NCBI GenBank assembly: GCA_007693785.1
Contig: RECY01000016.1
Location: forward strand, 1-51,091
Length of the DNA: 51,091 nucleotides
DNA from: Phycisphaerales bacterium
Lineage (GTDB): Bacteria > Planctomycetota > Phycisphaerae > Phycisphaerales > UBA1924
Reading direction: 5' to 3'
A program made the translations under genes and the position numbers. Positions 1-9,679 of this stretch are shown one piece after another. Position 1 is the first letter of the stretch. Every line of letters begins with the position of its first letter. The notes beneath the pieces were generated by a model. The model made no database searches. It saw only the letters and a program-made list of their open reading frames with translations, and was not told where the DNA came from.

Positions 1-338
1 ATTCCGTCCAGCGGCGGCTCATCCCCAGCCGCGTCCTCTACGACGTCCGCCAGCCCGGCAGACGACCACATCCGCCCATTCATCAGCCGGTGACGCCGGT
101 ACAGCGGCAGCCACTCCTCCACCCCGGGCACCGGCGGCAGCGGGTTCGGCGGCTTCTCCCGATGCGTGAGCACACGCAGCATGTACACCACCTTGTCCGC
201 CGACGCCGCGATCTCCGTCGCGAGGACAACGAACTGGTACGGCTGGCCCTTGCCGCGGAGGAGGCGAAACGCCTCCGAGGCTCGCATCGGAGGCGTTGGT
301 GCATGATGGCGATCTTGCTCAGACTCAGGCTTGGTCAT
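1..338 (-). CDS. Hypothetical protein, 3' end outside the window
   Basis: An open frame runs from an ATG at 338 to the left edge (112 codons, no stop), so only the N-terminal part is present. The protein starts MTKPESEQDRHHAPTPPMRA and continues with a mixed hydrophilic sequence containing FVVLATEIAASADKVVYMLR and EEWLPLYRRHRLMNGRMW. No signal peptide or transmembrane segment is seen and no family is recognised. An AGGAG lies about 13 bases before the ATG, a little far. The upstream gene ends 33 bp away on the same strand, so the two are probably co-transcribed. The long opposite-strand frame here (90-986) is Arg/His-rich and looks like a shadow. Confidence 0.55.
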   Translation of the reverse strand, partial: MTKPESEQDRHHAPTPPMRASEAFRLLRGKGQPYQFVVLATEIAASADKVVYMLRVLTHREKPPNPLPPVPGVEEWLPLYRRHRLMNGRMWSSAGLADVVEDAAGDEPPLDG

Positions 339-371
339 GAGACGAACCGCGGCTCCTGCAAACGAAAAGCC

Positions 372-1463
372 TCACTGCCCCGCCGCCGCTCGGATGGCCT
401 GTTCGACCTGGACGGCATCCACGGTGATGTGAATCGGCTCACCCTCCACCGCCGTGAGCTTCGGCACGCCCGCCGCCTCCACGTCTACACCGTCCCGCAG
501 CAAGCGACGCAGGAGCGTGGCGCTGGACGTGCCGAGCGGCCCCGGCGCGACAAAGTAGACCCCCGGGTCCAGCAGCGGCACCCGCGGCGGCTCGTCATGG
601 CGGAGATCTGCGATTGGACCGGTGAAAGACGACTTCGCAAAAATCGTCGCTACCTGCCCATCTTCGCTGAAAATCGTCACGCTGCCCCGGACCCACTCCA
701 CGGCGCGTGTGGAAAGCTGATCGTCATTTATGAGTTGCATATGCATCGGGACCGTGCCGGGCTGATACGGCGGAATGTGGACTTGTCCAAGATCAACATC
801 CTCAAGCGTCTGGTGAGGCTCGATGTCGATGACTTTCCACTGGGGCGTATCAGGACCCAGGATCATGACCTCAGCACCATACCCGCGGCGGAGCCCGCCG
901 ATACTCAGGGGGCCCGATTCATCGCGATCGTTCTCATCCGTATCCATGCCGAAGCCGCCAATCTGCACAAAAGCCCCACCGCCTAGGGGTGCCCCATGCT
1001 GATCAACCAACTGAACCGAAGCCCGCACGGAGGGGTGCATAGTGATCGTGGCGGCGTACTCAGTGACGCCGTCCTCGAGCGGGATCGTCACGAACGTTGG
1101 AAAGCCGTAGTTCGGGATGATCGTGGTGTCCTGAGCCGCGACCGATTGCCGATCCGAGTAGGGAACGAGTGAGACGCTGCCACGGCCAGCGATTCTTATA
1201 AAAGCTATATCGATGTCATCTGAATTATTTACTATAAAATGAGCCTGTCCAGCCTCATCCGTTTTCGCGGCGAGAGCCATATCATCGCCATCCCAATGAT
1301 CAGCAATTAGCACAAGCCACAGATCCGAGAACGGATTATCATCTGCGTCAACAACCAAAATCGTGACGCGAAGTGTCGCAGGCTCCGAAGATATGCCTGC
1401 AACAACACCTGGCATGATCAGCAACATCAAAAACGCCATCAAAATATAGAATTTCAACGTCAT
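372..1463 (-). CDS. Secreted hypothetical protein
   Basis: This 363-residue protein begins MTLKFYILMAFLMLLIMPG, a clear Sec signal peptide with cleavage probably after VVAG. The mature part is beta-rich, with segments such as LRVTILVVDADDNPFSDLWL and VRASVQLVDQHGAPLGGGAF. These resemble carboxypeptidase-regulatory or Ig-like folds seen in exported planctomycete proteins; that resemblance is an inference. An ATG at 1463 is preferred because GGGAGG lies 8-9 bases upstream; an in-frame GTG at 1472 would sit on top of that site. The 5' end of the gene (about 1190-1470) is noticeably AT-richer than its surroundings. Function unknown. Confidence 0.75.
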   Translation of the reverse strand: MTLKFYILMAFLMLLIMPGVVAGISSEPATLRVTILVVDADDNPFSDLWLVLIADHWDGDDMALAAKTDEAGQAHFIVNNSDDIDIAFIRIAGRGSVSLVPYSDRQSVAAQDTTIIPNYGFPTFVTIPLEDGVTEYAATITMHPSVRASVQLVDQHGAPLGGGAFVQIGGFGMDTDENDRDESGPLSIGGLRRGYGAEVMILGPDTPQWKVIDIEPHQTLEDVDLGQVHIPPYQPGTVPMHMQLINDDQLSTRAVEWVRGSVTIFSEDGQVATIFAKSSFTGPIADLRHDEPPRVPLLDPGVYFVAPGPLGTSSATLLRRLLRDGVDVEAAGVPKLTAVEGEPIHITVDAVQVEQAIRAAAGQ

Positions 1464-1588
1464 TGTGGACACCCTCCCTCAAGCCATAAAACCCGGCGGA
1501 CCCGTCCCCAAGCGTCGCACCGGCCCGAGGATACTCGAAGCAGGTCCGCGTTTGTCCCCGCCCGCCGGCCCCTGCTACACTCCGCTCG

Positions 1589-1900
1589 TCATCGGTGCCC
1601 GTGTGCCGGATCAACAGCCGGCGCCGCGGGTGAAAAGGGAAGTGTGGTGAGGCGGGCCCGCGAGGGCCGACCGATTCCACCGCGGACGCGCCGCCGTGAG
1701 GGGTGTTTTCGCTGATCCCCGTCCGAGTTGATCCGCTCGGCTCTTTCGGGAGCACGCCGAGACGGGGCATCTCGAGACGCGTGCGCCACTGCCTGACGCC
1801 GCCACCTCGCGGCCCACGGCGGGAAGGCCGGATCAGCGTGCAAACCCTGAGCCGGAAGACCTGCCGTTGATGCCGGCCCTGTCGCATGGCGCGACGGGAC
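1589..1900 (+). promoter_or_regulatory. Cobalamin (B12) riboswitch
   Basis: The conserved parts of the RF00174 class occur in the right order: GGTGCC near 1595, the TGAAAAGGGAAG core at 1631-1642, GCCACTG at 1785-1791, GGGAAGG at 1821-1827, and the B12 box AGCCGGAAGACCTGCC at 1850-1865. After the box a hairpin (about 1877-1898, arms GTCGC/GCGAC) could be the expression-platform stem that makes the kissing loop. A GC-rich expansion at about 1690-1780 enlarges a peripheral arm. The next gene starts at 2107, so the leader is long. Such elements usually repress in the presence of B12. The platform type (terminator or ribosome-site sequestration) cannot be decided by eye. Confidence 0.88.
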
Positions 1901-2106
1901 TTTCCGGCGCATGGCCGCTCTCGCGAGCCGATCCACCCGGATCGGCATGGAGCGCCGGCAGAGTCTGCCGCGCGCTCCCCGCGGCAGAGTTCTCCCGGCA
2001 CACGTCTCCATCCCGATCGCGATCGGCCGCATCCTCACGGGAGCCACGCCGAGCGATCGGTGTGCGCACGGCCCAAACGCTCGCCCAGCACCCACGGAGG
2101 CGCCTC

Positions 2107-3701
2107 ATGAAAGCCGTGCTCGCCATGTTCTGGATCGCGCTCTTAGCGATCGCGACCCCCGCAAGCGCACAGCCCGTCCCTTCGCTCGCGGATTGGCCCT
2201 CGCTCGCCGGCGACGAGGCCAAGACCGGGACGCGCCGAACCGAGATCGCGCCCTTCGCCGAGCCGCGATGGCTCCTGAGCCAGACCCCGGCGGGCGAAGC
2301 CATCCACTTCGTCGGCCCCGCCGGCGTCGCCGCCACCGCGCACCCCGAGCCCCGCGTCTTCACTGCCGCCACGATCGCCGGGCAGGCCCGCGCCGTCGCC
2401 GTTGACGCCGAGACGGGCGAGATCGTCTGGACCACGCCCATCCCCGCGCTCATCCTCGATTCCTGGGCCTGCCCCACCATCGACCCCGCGAGCGGTGTCG
2501 TCCTCTACGCCACCGGCTCGTCCGTCGTCGCCCTCCACACGGCCGACGGCTCGCTCGCCTGGCAAACCGACCTCAACGGGCCGCCCGTCAACGTCAGCCC
2601 GCTCGTCACGCGTGATCTCGCCCCACGCAACCGCGCCTTCGTTTCCGACTACGGCGGCTTCGGCGGCCCAAGCTGGCTCTACTGCATCAACATTTCCCCA
2701 CACCACCCCACACTCAACCCATTCCAACCCGGCGAGATCGTCTGGGCCGCCCACATCGGCTCGTCCACTGGCGGCACACCCGCCTACCTCGACGGCGTGG
2801 TCTACGTCTGCAGCACCGGGATCGACTTCCAAGGCTTCGCGGAGATCCGCGCCTTCGACGCCCAAGCCACCGAAGAGCCCGAGCCGCTCTGGACCTTCAC
2901 CAACCCGATCGCCGAGGGCTTTTTCAGCGGGCTCACCGTCCGCGAAACGACGGGCGGGCTCTTCCTCTACGCCGCGACATACGCCTTCTACGGACAACTC
3001 GACTCGGCCAATCTCGTCAAGATCCACGCCCGCTCCGGGCAGCTCGCTTGGTCCGTCCCCTCCAACCGCACCAGTTCGATCCCCATCGTCCTCGACGACG
3101 GGCGCGTCGTCCTCTCCACCGGCATCCAGGGCTTCGGCTCCGTCCCCATGATCCAGATGTTCGAAGACCACGGCTCCTACGCCACGCAGCTCTGGAACAC
3201 CGCGCACGCCACATGGAACGATCTCAACAACAACGGGCAGCTCGACCCCGGCGAGTTCCTCCTCGTCGGCGGCTGGAACACCCACCCCGTCCTCACACAC
3301 GCCCGAACGCCCGACGCGGCCCCACGCCTGCTCGTCGGCGCGATCCCGGCCGGCAACGGCTTCGCCCCGTACACCGACCTCTACGAGCTCGACCTCTCCA
3401 AAGCACCCGCCGACCCCGGGTTTATCGTCCAGCACACCACCCACGCCGGCTCCACGCCCGCGATGCTCGGCTCCGGCGTCTACTCCGTCGGCACCGGCGG
3501 GCTCGCCGCCCTCGGCCCTCCGCCGCCAAACTTCGACGTCAACAACGACGGACAGATCGACCTCGACGACCTCTACGCCTGGGAGCAAGGCCAGGGCGAC
3601 CGCGACATCAACCGCGATGCCGTCACCGACCACCACGACCGCGAGCTGCTGATCTTCGAGCTCCGCCGCAATGAAGTCCGCGACATGAATCGGGGACGAC
3701 G

Positions 3702-3705
<4 letters not shown>
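2107..3705 (+). CDS. Secreted PQQ-like beta-propeller protein with dockerin-like C-terminus
   Basis: The 532-residue product has a signal peptide ([21 protein letters not shown]) and then repeated propeller blades of the PQQ/WD40-like type, for example [17 protein letters not shown] and [18 protein letters not shown]. The last 60 residues contain two Ca-binding, dockerin/EF-hand-like loops, [13 protein letters not shown] and [12 protein letters not shown], typical of surface-assembled planctomycete proteins. GGAGG lies 6 bases before the ATG at 2107. The stop overlaps the GTG start of the next gene by 4 bp. The cobalamin riboswitch upstream suggests B12-responsive expression, so a role in B12 capture or response is possible. 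That role is inference only; no enzymatic motif is seen. Confidence 0.85.
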
Positions 3706-4574
<869 letters not shown>

Positions 4575-5165
4575 TGCGCCAACGGCGGACGAAAGCCGCA
4601 TCACGTGCAAACTGCCGGCCCGCCGAAGCCCCACGCTCCATCGATCAACCCGATGCCAACGATCGAAGCCGACCCGCACGCCGAACCAGCGACCGCGCCC
4701 AATATCGAACACGCCGCCAATCGGCCAACTCAGCTTGAACACGACACAGCCTTCGGAGCTTGCATCGCTCTCCCTCCCGAACCAAACGCCCAGATAGAAA
4801 TTGGACAACGCCGAATTTGGGGTGCGTGTTTGGGAATCACCGCAAAGCCCCACCGATTCACGGCAACTCCAGATTTTTCCCCGGGTTGATCGCCGATTTC
4901 CCGCAAAAACACGCCCCACGTCTCGCATACGCGACCTGTGAACACGCCAAAACGTGTGCGTGACGCGTCGTGAACCGCGTGCCTATCCTCCCCGCTCGCG
5001 GCCGGTGGGCCGCTTGCAGAACGCCGAACGAGGAAGCCGCAAGCCATGCCGACGACCATCTCTCCGCCCTAAATTCCTCTCCTTGATCCAATCACCTCGA
5101 TCGCCCCGTCGCCCCGCGACCCCCGGCGCTCGGGCGGCTCCATCACCGAACATTTTTGTGAATTA
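4575..5165. other. Non-coding, partly decayed region
   Basis: No intact gene is seen in these roughly 590 bases. On the minus strand they hold the relic of a PEP-CTERM gene start (4750-4892). On the plus strand they run into an orphan STAS fragment. Several short open frames exist in most phases but have Arg/Pro/Ser-rich, low-complexity translations and no ribosome site. The stretch is AT-richer around 4740-4960 and 5060-5165 than the neighbouring genes. Confidence 0.6.
4750..4892 (-). pseudogene. Relic of a PEP-CTERM gene leader and start
   Basis: Read on the minus strand, this matches the leader of the HAF-repeat gene at 6028-7134 in two blocks. One is the GGGAAAAATCTGGA block (4867-4892 versus 7247-7270). 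The other is the ribosome-site/start block GGAGGGAGAGCGATGCANGC (within 4750-4777 versus 7119-7146). The blocks lie about 90 and 101 bases apart. Here the frame reads only MQAPKAVSCSS before a stop, so the copy is dead or never had a body. It could instead be a shared regulatory leader rather than a gene remnant. Confidence 0.5.
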
Positions 5166-5549
5166 ACGCCCCAGCCGGACGAGCACGCCGGGAGGCAGCA
5201 CCTCGTCGCCGACGTCCACACCAACGAGCACGGCAGCAAGATCTACCAGCTCCACGGCGTCCTCTTCTTCGCCAGCGTCACACGCTTCCGAGACCTCTTT
5301 GATCCGCAGAACGACCCCGACGACGTCGTCATCGACTTCTACTTCAGCCGCGTCTATGACCAGTCCGGCCTCGAAGCGATCAACAACCTCGCCGAGCGCT
5401 ACCAGAAGCTCGGCAAGCGCCTCCACCTCCGACACCTCAGCGAAGACTGCCGACGCCTGCTCGAACGCGCCGGAGAGTTCGTCGAGGTCAACATCAGCGA
5501 AGACCCCCACTACCACGTCGCGACCGACCGCACCAAGTGGGTCCGCTGA
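5166..5549 (+). pseudogene. Orphan STAS domain, C-terminal fragment of a SulP anion transporter
   Basis: This frame translates to a typical SulP STAS end: [60 protein letters not shown], then [15 protein letters not shown] before the stop at 5547-5549. Upstream the frame stays open only to a TAA at 5070-5072. In between there is no ATG, GTG or TTG, and no transmembrane part of the transporter is recognisable in any frame. It is therefore best read as the remnant of a truncated SulP gene, not a free STAS protein. The coding match starts around 5166-5200. Confidence 0.75.
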
Positions 5550-5599
5550 AACCACCCAACAGCCCGACGACAACGCTCAGCCCCCGATAGACTCGGGCG

Positions 5600-6031
5600 A
5601 TGGCACCGACAAGCCCCGCCGAGCGCACCGCGCGGGCACGAGCCCGCGTGCTCTGGACGATCCGCCTCGTCGCCGCACTGCTGATCGGTGCCGGGCTCTA
5701 CCTCGTCGTCAACCGCCTCTTTTTCGGCCTGCTCATCGGCAACCTCAGGATCGGGTGGACCCACTACCAGGGCGTGGGCGAAGGGCACTTCTTCGCCCAC
5801 GGGCTCGCGATGCTCGCGATCGGCATCCCACTGGCGATCCTCTCGCGCCGAGCCGCCCGATGGATCGTCGCGATGCCCGACGCCGGCTGCCCCGCCTGCG
5901 GCTACACCGGCGAGCGGGACGCCGCCGGACGCTGCCCGGAGTGCGGCGCCTCTCTCGGTCAACCCCGCACCGACAGCCTCTCGACCACAAAACATTCCGA
6001 ACCCGACAACTCGTCCGCTGCCAACCGTTAA
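5600..6031 (+). CDS. Small membrane protein with C-terminal zinc ribbon
   Basis: The 143-residue product has two predicted membrane helices (VLWTIRLVAALLIGAGLYLV and GHFFAHGLAMLAIGIPLAIL). A zinc-ribbon follows with CPACGYTGERDAAGRCPECG, giving two CxxC pairs 14 residues apart. Such short zinc-ribbon membrane proteins are frequent in planctomycetes and have no assigned function. The ribbon would face the cytoplasm or periplasm depending on topology, which cannot be decided here. The ATG at 5600 has only a weak GGGC upstream. The 3' end overlaps the convergent HAF-repeat gene by 4 bp. Confidence 0.75.
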   Translation: MAPTSPAERTARARARVLWTIRLVAALLIGAGLYLVVNRLFFGLLIGNLRIGWTHYQGVGEGHFFAHGLAMLAIGIPLAILSRRAARWIVAMPDAGCPACGYTGERDAAGRCPECGASLGQPRTDSLSTTKHSEPDNSSAANR

Positions 6032-7134
6032 CGACGACGGCGCGACGCGACGAGCCCGCCGAGGCCCAGCAGGGCAACAGCCCCCGGCGAGGGAATGGTC
6101 ACGACCCACGCCACTTCTCGATTCTCAAAGCTTCCAGAGCCCGTCAGCACCGTGCCGTCGTGCGAGAGGTCGAACGCGTTGTTTAGGCTCCACCCCGTCA
6201 GATCGAGCCCGAGTGTCGGCAGGTACTCGTTGAGGTTCACCGTCCCAAGTTCCCGGGTCCACAGGATCGCGTTCGAGCCGCTAATGCCGACGACCGTTGA
6301 GCCGTCGCTGCTGACCGCGTTGACGGAAACGCGGCTGCTGCCCGGCAGAGAATCAATCTCTGTCAGCCCTTCGCCCTCAGTCCAGATAAAGGAACGGTTG
6401 TTGCCGTTGCCGATCACCACCGAGCCATCAGCGTTGGTGTCTTCGGCCACGCCGCCGGACATGCCCGGGAGCAGACCGAGATTCTCCATGCCACCGGCAG
6501 CGCTCCACCGGTAGGGCCGGTTCCCGCTCCCCGACAGAAAACTCCCGCCCACGATGACCAGCCCGTCATCGCTCACGGCCTGACCGATCGAGGTGTTCCC
6601 TCCGGGCAGCGTACCGATGCTCTGCGTCCCGCCCTCCGGCGTCCAGCGAAATGCGCGGTTGCCCTCTGAAGAACCCGAGGTCCCCACGATCACCGAGCCG
6701 TCCGCACTGACCCCGCGCGGGGTCACGTTGCTCCCCTCTGTGAGTGCCGGCAGGACGGTGAACACCCCGCTGACCAGCCGGACGCCCTGATCACTACTAT
6801 CACCGCTGTTCGCCGACCCCACGATGACCGACCCGTCCCCGCTCAGCGCACGCGTGAACATCCGCGTGCCGCCTTCGCGCGTGGGGAGCGGCTGAATCCC
6901 GCTCGTCGCGCTCCACCGGAACCCCGTTGTGCTCAACCCGATGTCAATCAACCCAGCGACCACCGACCCATCCGAGCTGATGCCCACCGGACGAGAAGCC
7001 GAGGCTCCGTCCGGCACGCCGAGATTCGTGATCGTGACCGATGCACTCGCCGAACCCGCAAAGACCGCCAGAGCCGCACCCGCCGCGAGGGTGACACCCC
7101 GAACATTCGATGAAATAACCTTCGGAGCGTGCAT
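6028..7134 (-). CDS. HAF-repeat PEP-CTERM extracellular protein
   Basis: This 368-residue protein has a signal peptide (VTLAAGAALAVFAGSASA). It then carries a series of repeats built around SSDGSVVAG, SGDGSVIVGSANSGD, SADGSVIVGTSGSSEG and RWTPEGG, the HAF-type extracellular repeat that probably folds as a propeller. It ends with a PEP-CTERM signal: PSPG, the hydrophobic ALLGLGGLVA and a final RRRR, so it is expected to be processed by an exosortase and kept at the surface or secreted. The ATG at 7134 follows GGAGGGAGAGCG. The upstream extension of the frame (to 7305) looks untranslated. Its leader resembles the relic at 4750-4892. Confidence 0.88.
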   Translation of the reverse strand: MHAPKVISSNVRGVTLAAGAALAVFAGSASASVTITNLGVPDGASASRPVGISSDGSVVAGLIDIGLSTTGFRWSATSGIQPLPTREGGTRMFTRALSGDGSVIVGSANSGDSSDQGVRLVSGVFTVLPALTEGSNVTPRGVSADGSVIVGTSGSSEGNRAFRWTPEGGTQSIGTLPGGNTSIGQAVSDDGLVIVGGSFLSGSGNRPYRWSAAGGMENLGLLPGMSGGVAEDTNADGSVVIGNGNNRSFIWTEGEGLTEIDSLPGSSRVSVNAVSSDGSTVVGISGSNAILWTRELGTVNLNEYLPTLGLDLTGWSLNNAFDLSHDGTVLTGSGSFENREVAWVVTIPSPGAVALLGLGGLVASRRRR

Positions 7135-7207
7135 CGCTCTCCCTCCTCGGGCCAAGCCCAAAACCAAAAAAATCAACAACCCCACATACAGGGTGCGCTT
7201 GACCGAG

Positions 7208-7235
7208 AACATAACGCGCCACAGGGTCGATTCAA
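7208..7235 (-). promoter_or_regulatory. Possible promoter of the HAF-repeat gene
   Basis: On the minus strand TTGAAT (7235-7230) and TATGTT (7213-7208) lie 16 bases apart, resembling sigma70 -35 and -10 boxes. They would give a leader of about 65-70 nt before the ATG at 7134. The match is by eye only. Confidence 0.3.
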
Positions 7236-7445
7236 GGCACTTTCCAGATTTTTCCCGGGGGTTTTCTGACCGATCCCTGCGAGCACAACGACAAGGGCCC
7301 GGCAAAGCTGACCGAGCGACACACGGTCACTGTGCGAGCCGAATCACGACCGCTCATCTCACCCGCGAAGAGTCGATCCGCGTTTGAAATCACGCCGGAG
7401 CGTGCGTTCGAACGCTTGGGCGATTTGCCCGGGCAATACTCCCCC

Positions 7446-8012
7446 ATGGCACATCTGCTCCGAGACCTGGCGCCGTTGCTTGTTCTGCTCCCCGCGATCA
7501 CCCTGCTGAGCTGCGCGGCGACCCCTGATCACCATCAAGCCAAGGAAGAACGCACCGAGCCGCCCCCAGCAATCCGCGCGTGGATGGACCGCCTGACGGT
7601 CCCGCACGAGTACGACCCCGAGACTGGATTCATCGTCGCTCGCCAGACCATCGCACTGCCCGCGATTCTGACCGACGCTCCCCGCCTCGACGAAGCCCTG
7701 GAACAAGCGAGCCGAAACCAGCGTCTGGTCATCGCCTTCGCGACGGCCGACCGGTGCGCCCCCTGTCAGCAGTACAAAAAAGACGCGCTCAACGACGAAC
7801 GCGTCCTCGCCCGGCTCGCCGATCCACGCCTGCTCCCCACCCACGTCGAGGTCGACCGCGAACCGGCGCTCGCTGACGCGCATCTGGGCGGACGCGCCAT
7901 CCCGATGACCTATGCCCTCCGGCACGGGCGCGTCACCTCGACGCTGCGCGGGCAACGCTCGCCGGAAGAACTCCTGCACTGGCTGGAGACCGTGCTCGCC
8001 GAAGCGCTGTAA
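7446..8012 (+). CDS. Thioredoxin-fold lipoprotein
   Basis: The product (188 residues) starts MAHLLRDLAPLLVLLPAITL and carries a lipobox, LLSC, so it is probably a lipoprotein. The rest is a thioredoxin-like domain of the type that reduces periplasmic disulfides: RLVIAFATADRCAPCQQYKK contains the CxxC motif CAPC, and the cis-proline segment is AIPMTYALRHG. The start at 7446 is chosen for the signal peptide; the frame is open upstream but unconvincing. No clear ribosome site precedes it. It converges on yicC. Confidence 0.75.
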   Translation: MAHLLRDLAPLLVLLPAITLLSCAATPDHHQAKEERTEPPPAIRAWMDRLTVPHEYDPETGFIVARQTIALPAILTDAPRLDEALEQASRNQRLVIAFATADRCAPCQQYKKDALNDERVLARLADPRLLPTHVEVDREPALADAHLGGRAIPMTYALRHGRVTSTLRGQRSPEELLHWLETVLAEAL

Positions 8013-8065
8013 ACGCCAACGACGCGGGCCTACACGGTGAACGACGCGACGAAAGAGCCCGGGGC

Positions 8066-8956
8066 TCACTCGACGTTCTGCACCTGCTCCTTGATGCGGT
8101 CGATCGCGCCCTTGACCTCGACGATCAGGCGGCTCATGTCCGCGTCCGGCGTCTTGCTCGCGATCGTGTTCGCCTCGCGGAGCATCTCCTGCGCCAAAAA
8201 GTCCAGCGTCCGACCGATCGGGCGCTCGTCGCGGCTCTCGATCAGCTCGCTGAACTGCTCGATGTGACCGCCCAGACGGCTCAGCTCCTCCGCGACGTCC
8301 GTCCGCTCGGCGTACCCCGCGATCTCGCGGATCAGGTCCATCGCCTCCACCTGCACGCCCGCGTCCTTCAGCATCCCGTCGATCCGGGCCCGCAGGCGAC
8401 CCTCATAGTCCGCGACCACACGCGGCGCCAGCGACCGCATCTTCTCCAGACGCTCGGCGATGTACGTCCGGTGCCCCAACAGTTCCTCAAGCAGCAGCAT
8501 CCCCTCACGCTGACGCATGCTGATCAGGTGCTTGCAGCTCTCATCCAGCAGCGTGCGGAAGGCGACGCGGGCACGATCGATCCGGGCCAGGTCGTCGGTC
8601 GGGGGCTGGAGGACGCCGGGCAGGCTGAGCAAGGCCGCGAAATCGATCGCGACCGTGCCGTCCGTGACGGCCTTCGCCTCCCGCGCCTGGCTCACGTAGC
8701 GGTCGAGGGCCTGGTGGTTGATCTCCAGCGCCGCCGACGCGCCCTCATCGGTCGACTTGCCGGTCAGCGTGACCGTTCCGCGGGTGATCCGCTGGCGCAG
8801 TTCCGATTCCAACTCCGCCTCGAGCCCCTGGAACTCATCCGGCAGGCGGATGTTGGCTTTGAAGTACTTGGAGTTGAGGCTGCGAACCTCGACAAAGTAA
8901 TGCACGCCGTCCACAGACGTCGAGGCATCGCCGAAGCCGGTCATGCTGCGGATCAC
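8066..8956 (-). CDS. yicC: YicC/YloC family endoribonuclease-like protein
   Basis: The 296-residue product has the family start IRSMTGFG, then YFVEVRSLNSKYFKANIRLP near the N-terminus and a C-terminal DUF1732-type end, RPIGRTLDFLAQEMLREANT...DMSRLIVEVKGAIDRIKEQ. YicC of Escherichia coli has been linked to RNA turnover and stationary phase. The GTG at 8956 is chosen because it gives the canonical M-I-R-S-M-T-G start and has AGGGAGA about 8 bases upstream. Length agrees with the family (about 290). It is followed on the same strand, in transcription order, by nothing before the convergent lipoprotein gene. Confidence 0.92.
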   Translation of the reverse strand: MIRSMTGFGDASTSVDGVHYFVEVRSLNSKYFKANIRLPDEFQGLEAELESELRQRITRGTVTLTGKSTDEGASAALEINHQALDRYVSQAREAKAVTDGTVAIDFAALLSLPGVLQPPTDDLARIDRARVAFRTLLDESCKHLISMRQREGMLLLEELLGHRTYIAERLEKMRSLAPRVVADYEGRLRARIDGMLKDAGVQVEAMDLIREIAGYAERTDVAEELSRLGGHIEQFSELIESRDERPIGRTLDFLAQEMLREANTIASKTPDADMSRLIVEVKGAIDRIKEQVQNVE

Positions 8957-9034
8957 GCGGGGGTTCTCCCTGTTGTCAGACGCTGCCAACCCGCGTCGAA
9001 CGCCCGCGGGCCCCGGACGATCCCGCCGGGCCTG

Positions 9035-9508
9035 TTATCGATCTTCCGGCGGTCGGTCCGTCCCGGGTGCCGGATCGGGTTCCGTCTCGGGCTCGGGCCA
9101 GTCCTCGTCGGGGTCCACCGCGGGGTCGGTGGGCATCTGCAAGCGGATGCGCTCGTTCTGCTCGCCCTCGCCGCCGGGGACGATCGGCTCCGGCTCGCCC
9201 ACGGCCGCCGGCTCATCGGACGCCGCCGACTGCCCGACCCCCGCCGCCCGCGTCGCGAAGACCAGGCCGATCGCGACGCCGAGCCACACGACGAACGTCA
9301 CCACCGTCGTGATCGTCAGGGCGTCGCCGGTCTTGGCGCCGAAGGCGGTCTGCCCGCTCCCGGCTCCGCCCGCGCCGAACGCGCCGCTCAGCCCGCCACC
9401 CTGCGGCCTCTGGATCAGCACCGCCAAGATCAGCAGCACCGAAACCAGCAAAAACAGGGCGACCAGCAGCCCCGTCACCCACATGCTCATCGCGAGCGTC
9501 AGCACCAT
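9035..9508 (-). CDS. secG: Preprotein translocase subunit SecG
   Basis: SecG is the small accessory subunit of the SecYEG channel. The sequence has the expected two helices (VTGLLVALFLLVSVLLILAV and TITTVVTFVVWLGVAIGLVF) around the conserved LIQRPQGGGLSGAFGAGG loop. A long acidic, proline-rich tail follows (about 70 residues), as in many planctomycete SecG proteins. The ATG at 9508 has AGGAG 10 bases upstream; a later ATG at 9490 (MSMWVTGLL) is also possible. The gene lies about 80 bp upstream of yicC on the same strand, so they may be co-transcribed. Confidence 0.9.
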   Translation of the reverse strand: MVLTLAMSMWVTGLLVALFLLVSVLLILAVLIQRPQGGGLSGAFGAGGAGSGQTAFGAKTGDALTITTVVTFVVWLGVAIGLVFATRAAGVGQSAASDEPAAVGEPEPIVPGGEGEQNERIRLQMPTDPAVDPDEDWPEPETEPDPAPGTDRPPEDR

Positions 9509-9679
9509 GCGCCAAGGACTCCTCGTCGTCGCCACGCGACCGCGAACAGGGGCGATCATCCGCCCGAACATCTGGGGCACGCGCGCCCCGGGCGGGCATC
9601 CTAGGCCGCGACCGAGGCACCGTCGGCCCGGGCCGCCCCCTCAACACCTTCGCGAGCCGGACCCCAAGCGGGAGCAGCC

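Noticed and set aside
90-986. A 298-codon plus-strand open frame
   Set aside because: It is Arg/His-rich, has no ribosome site and lies opposite two better-supported minus-strand genes.
5163-5573. Minus-strand frame of 136 codons
   Set aside because: It is the reverse of the STAS fragment; Val/Glu/Asp-rich composition is typical of such a shadow.
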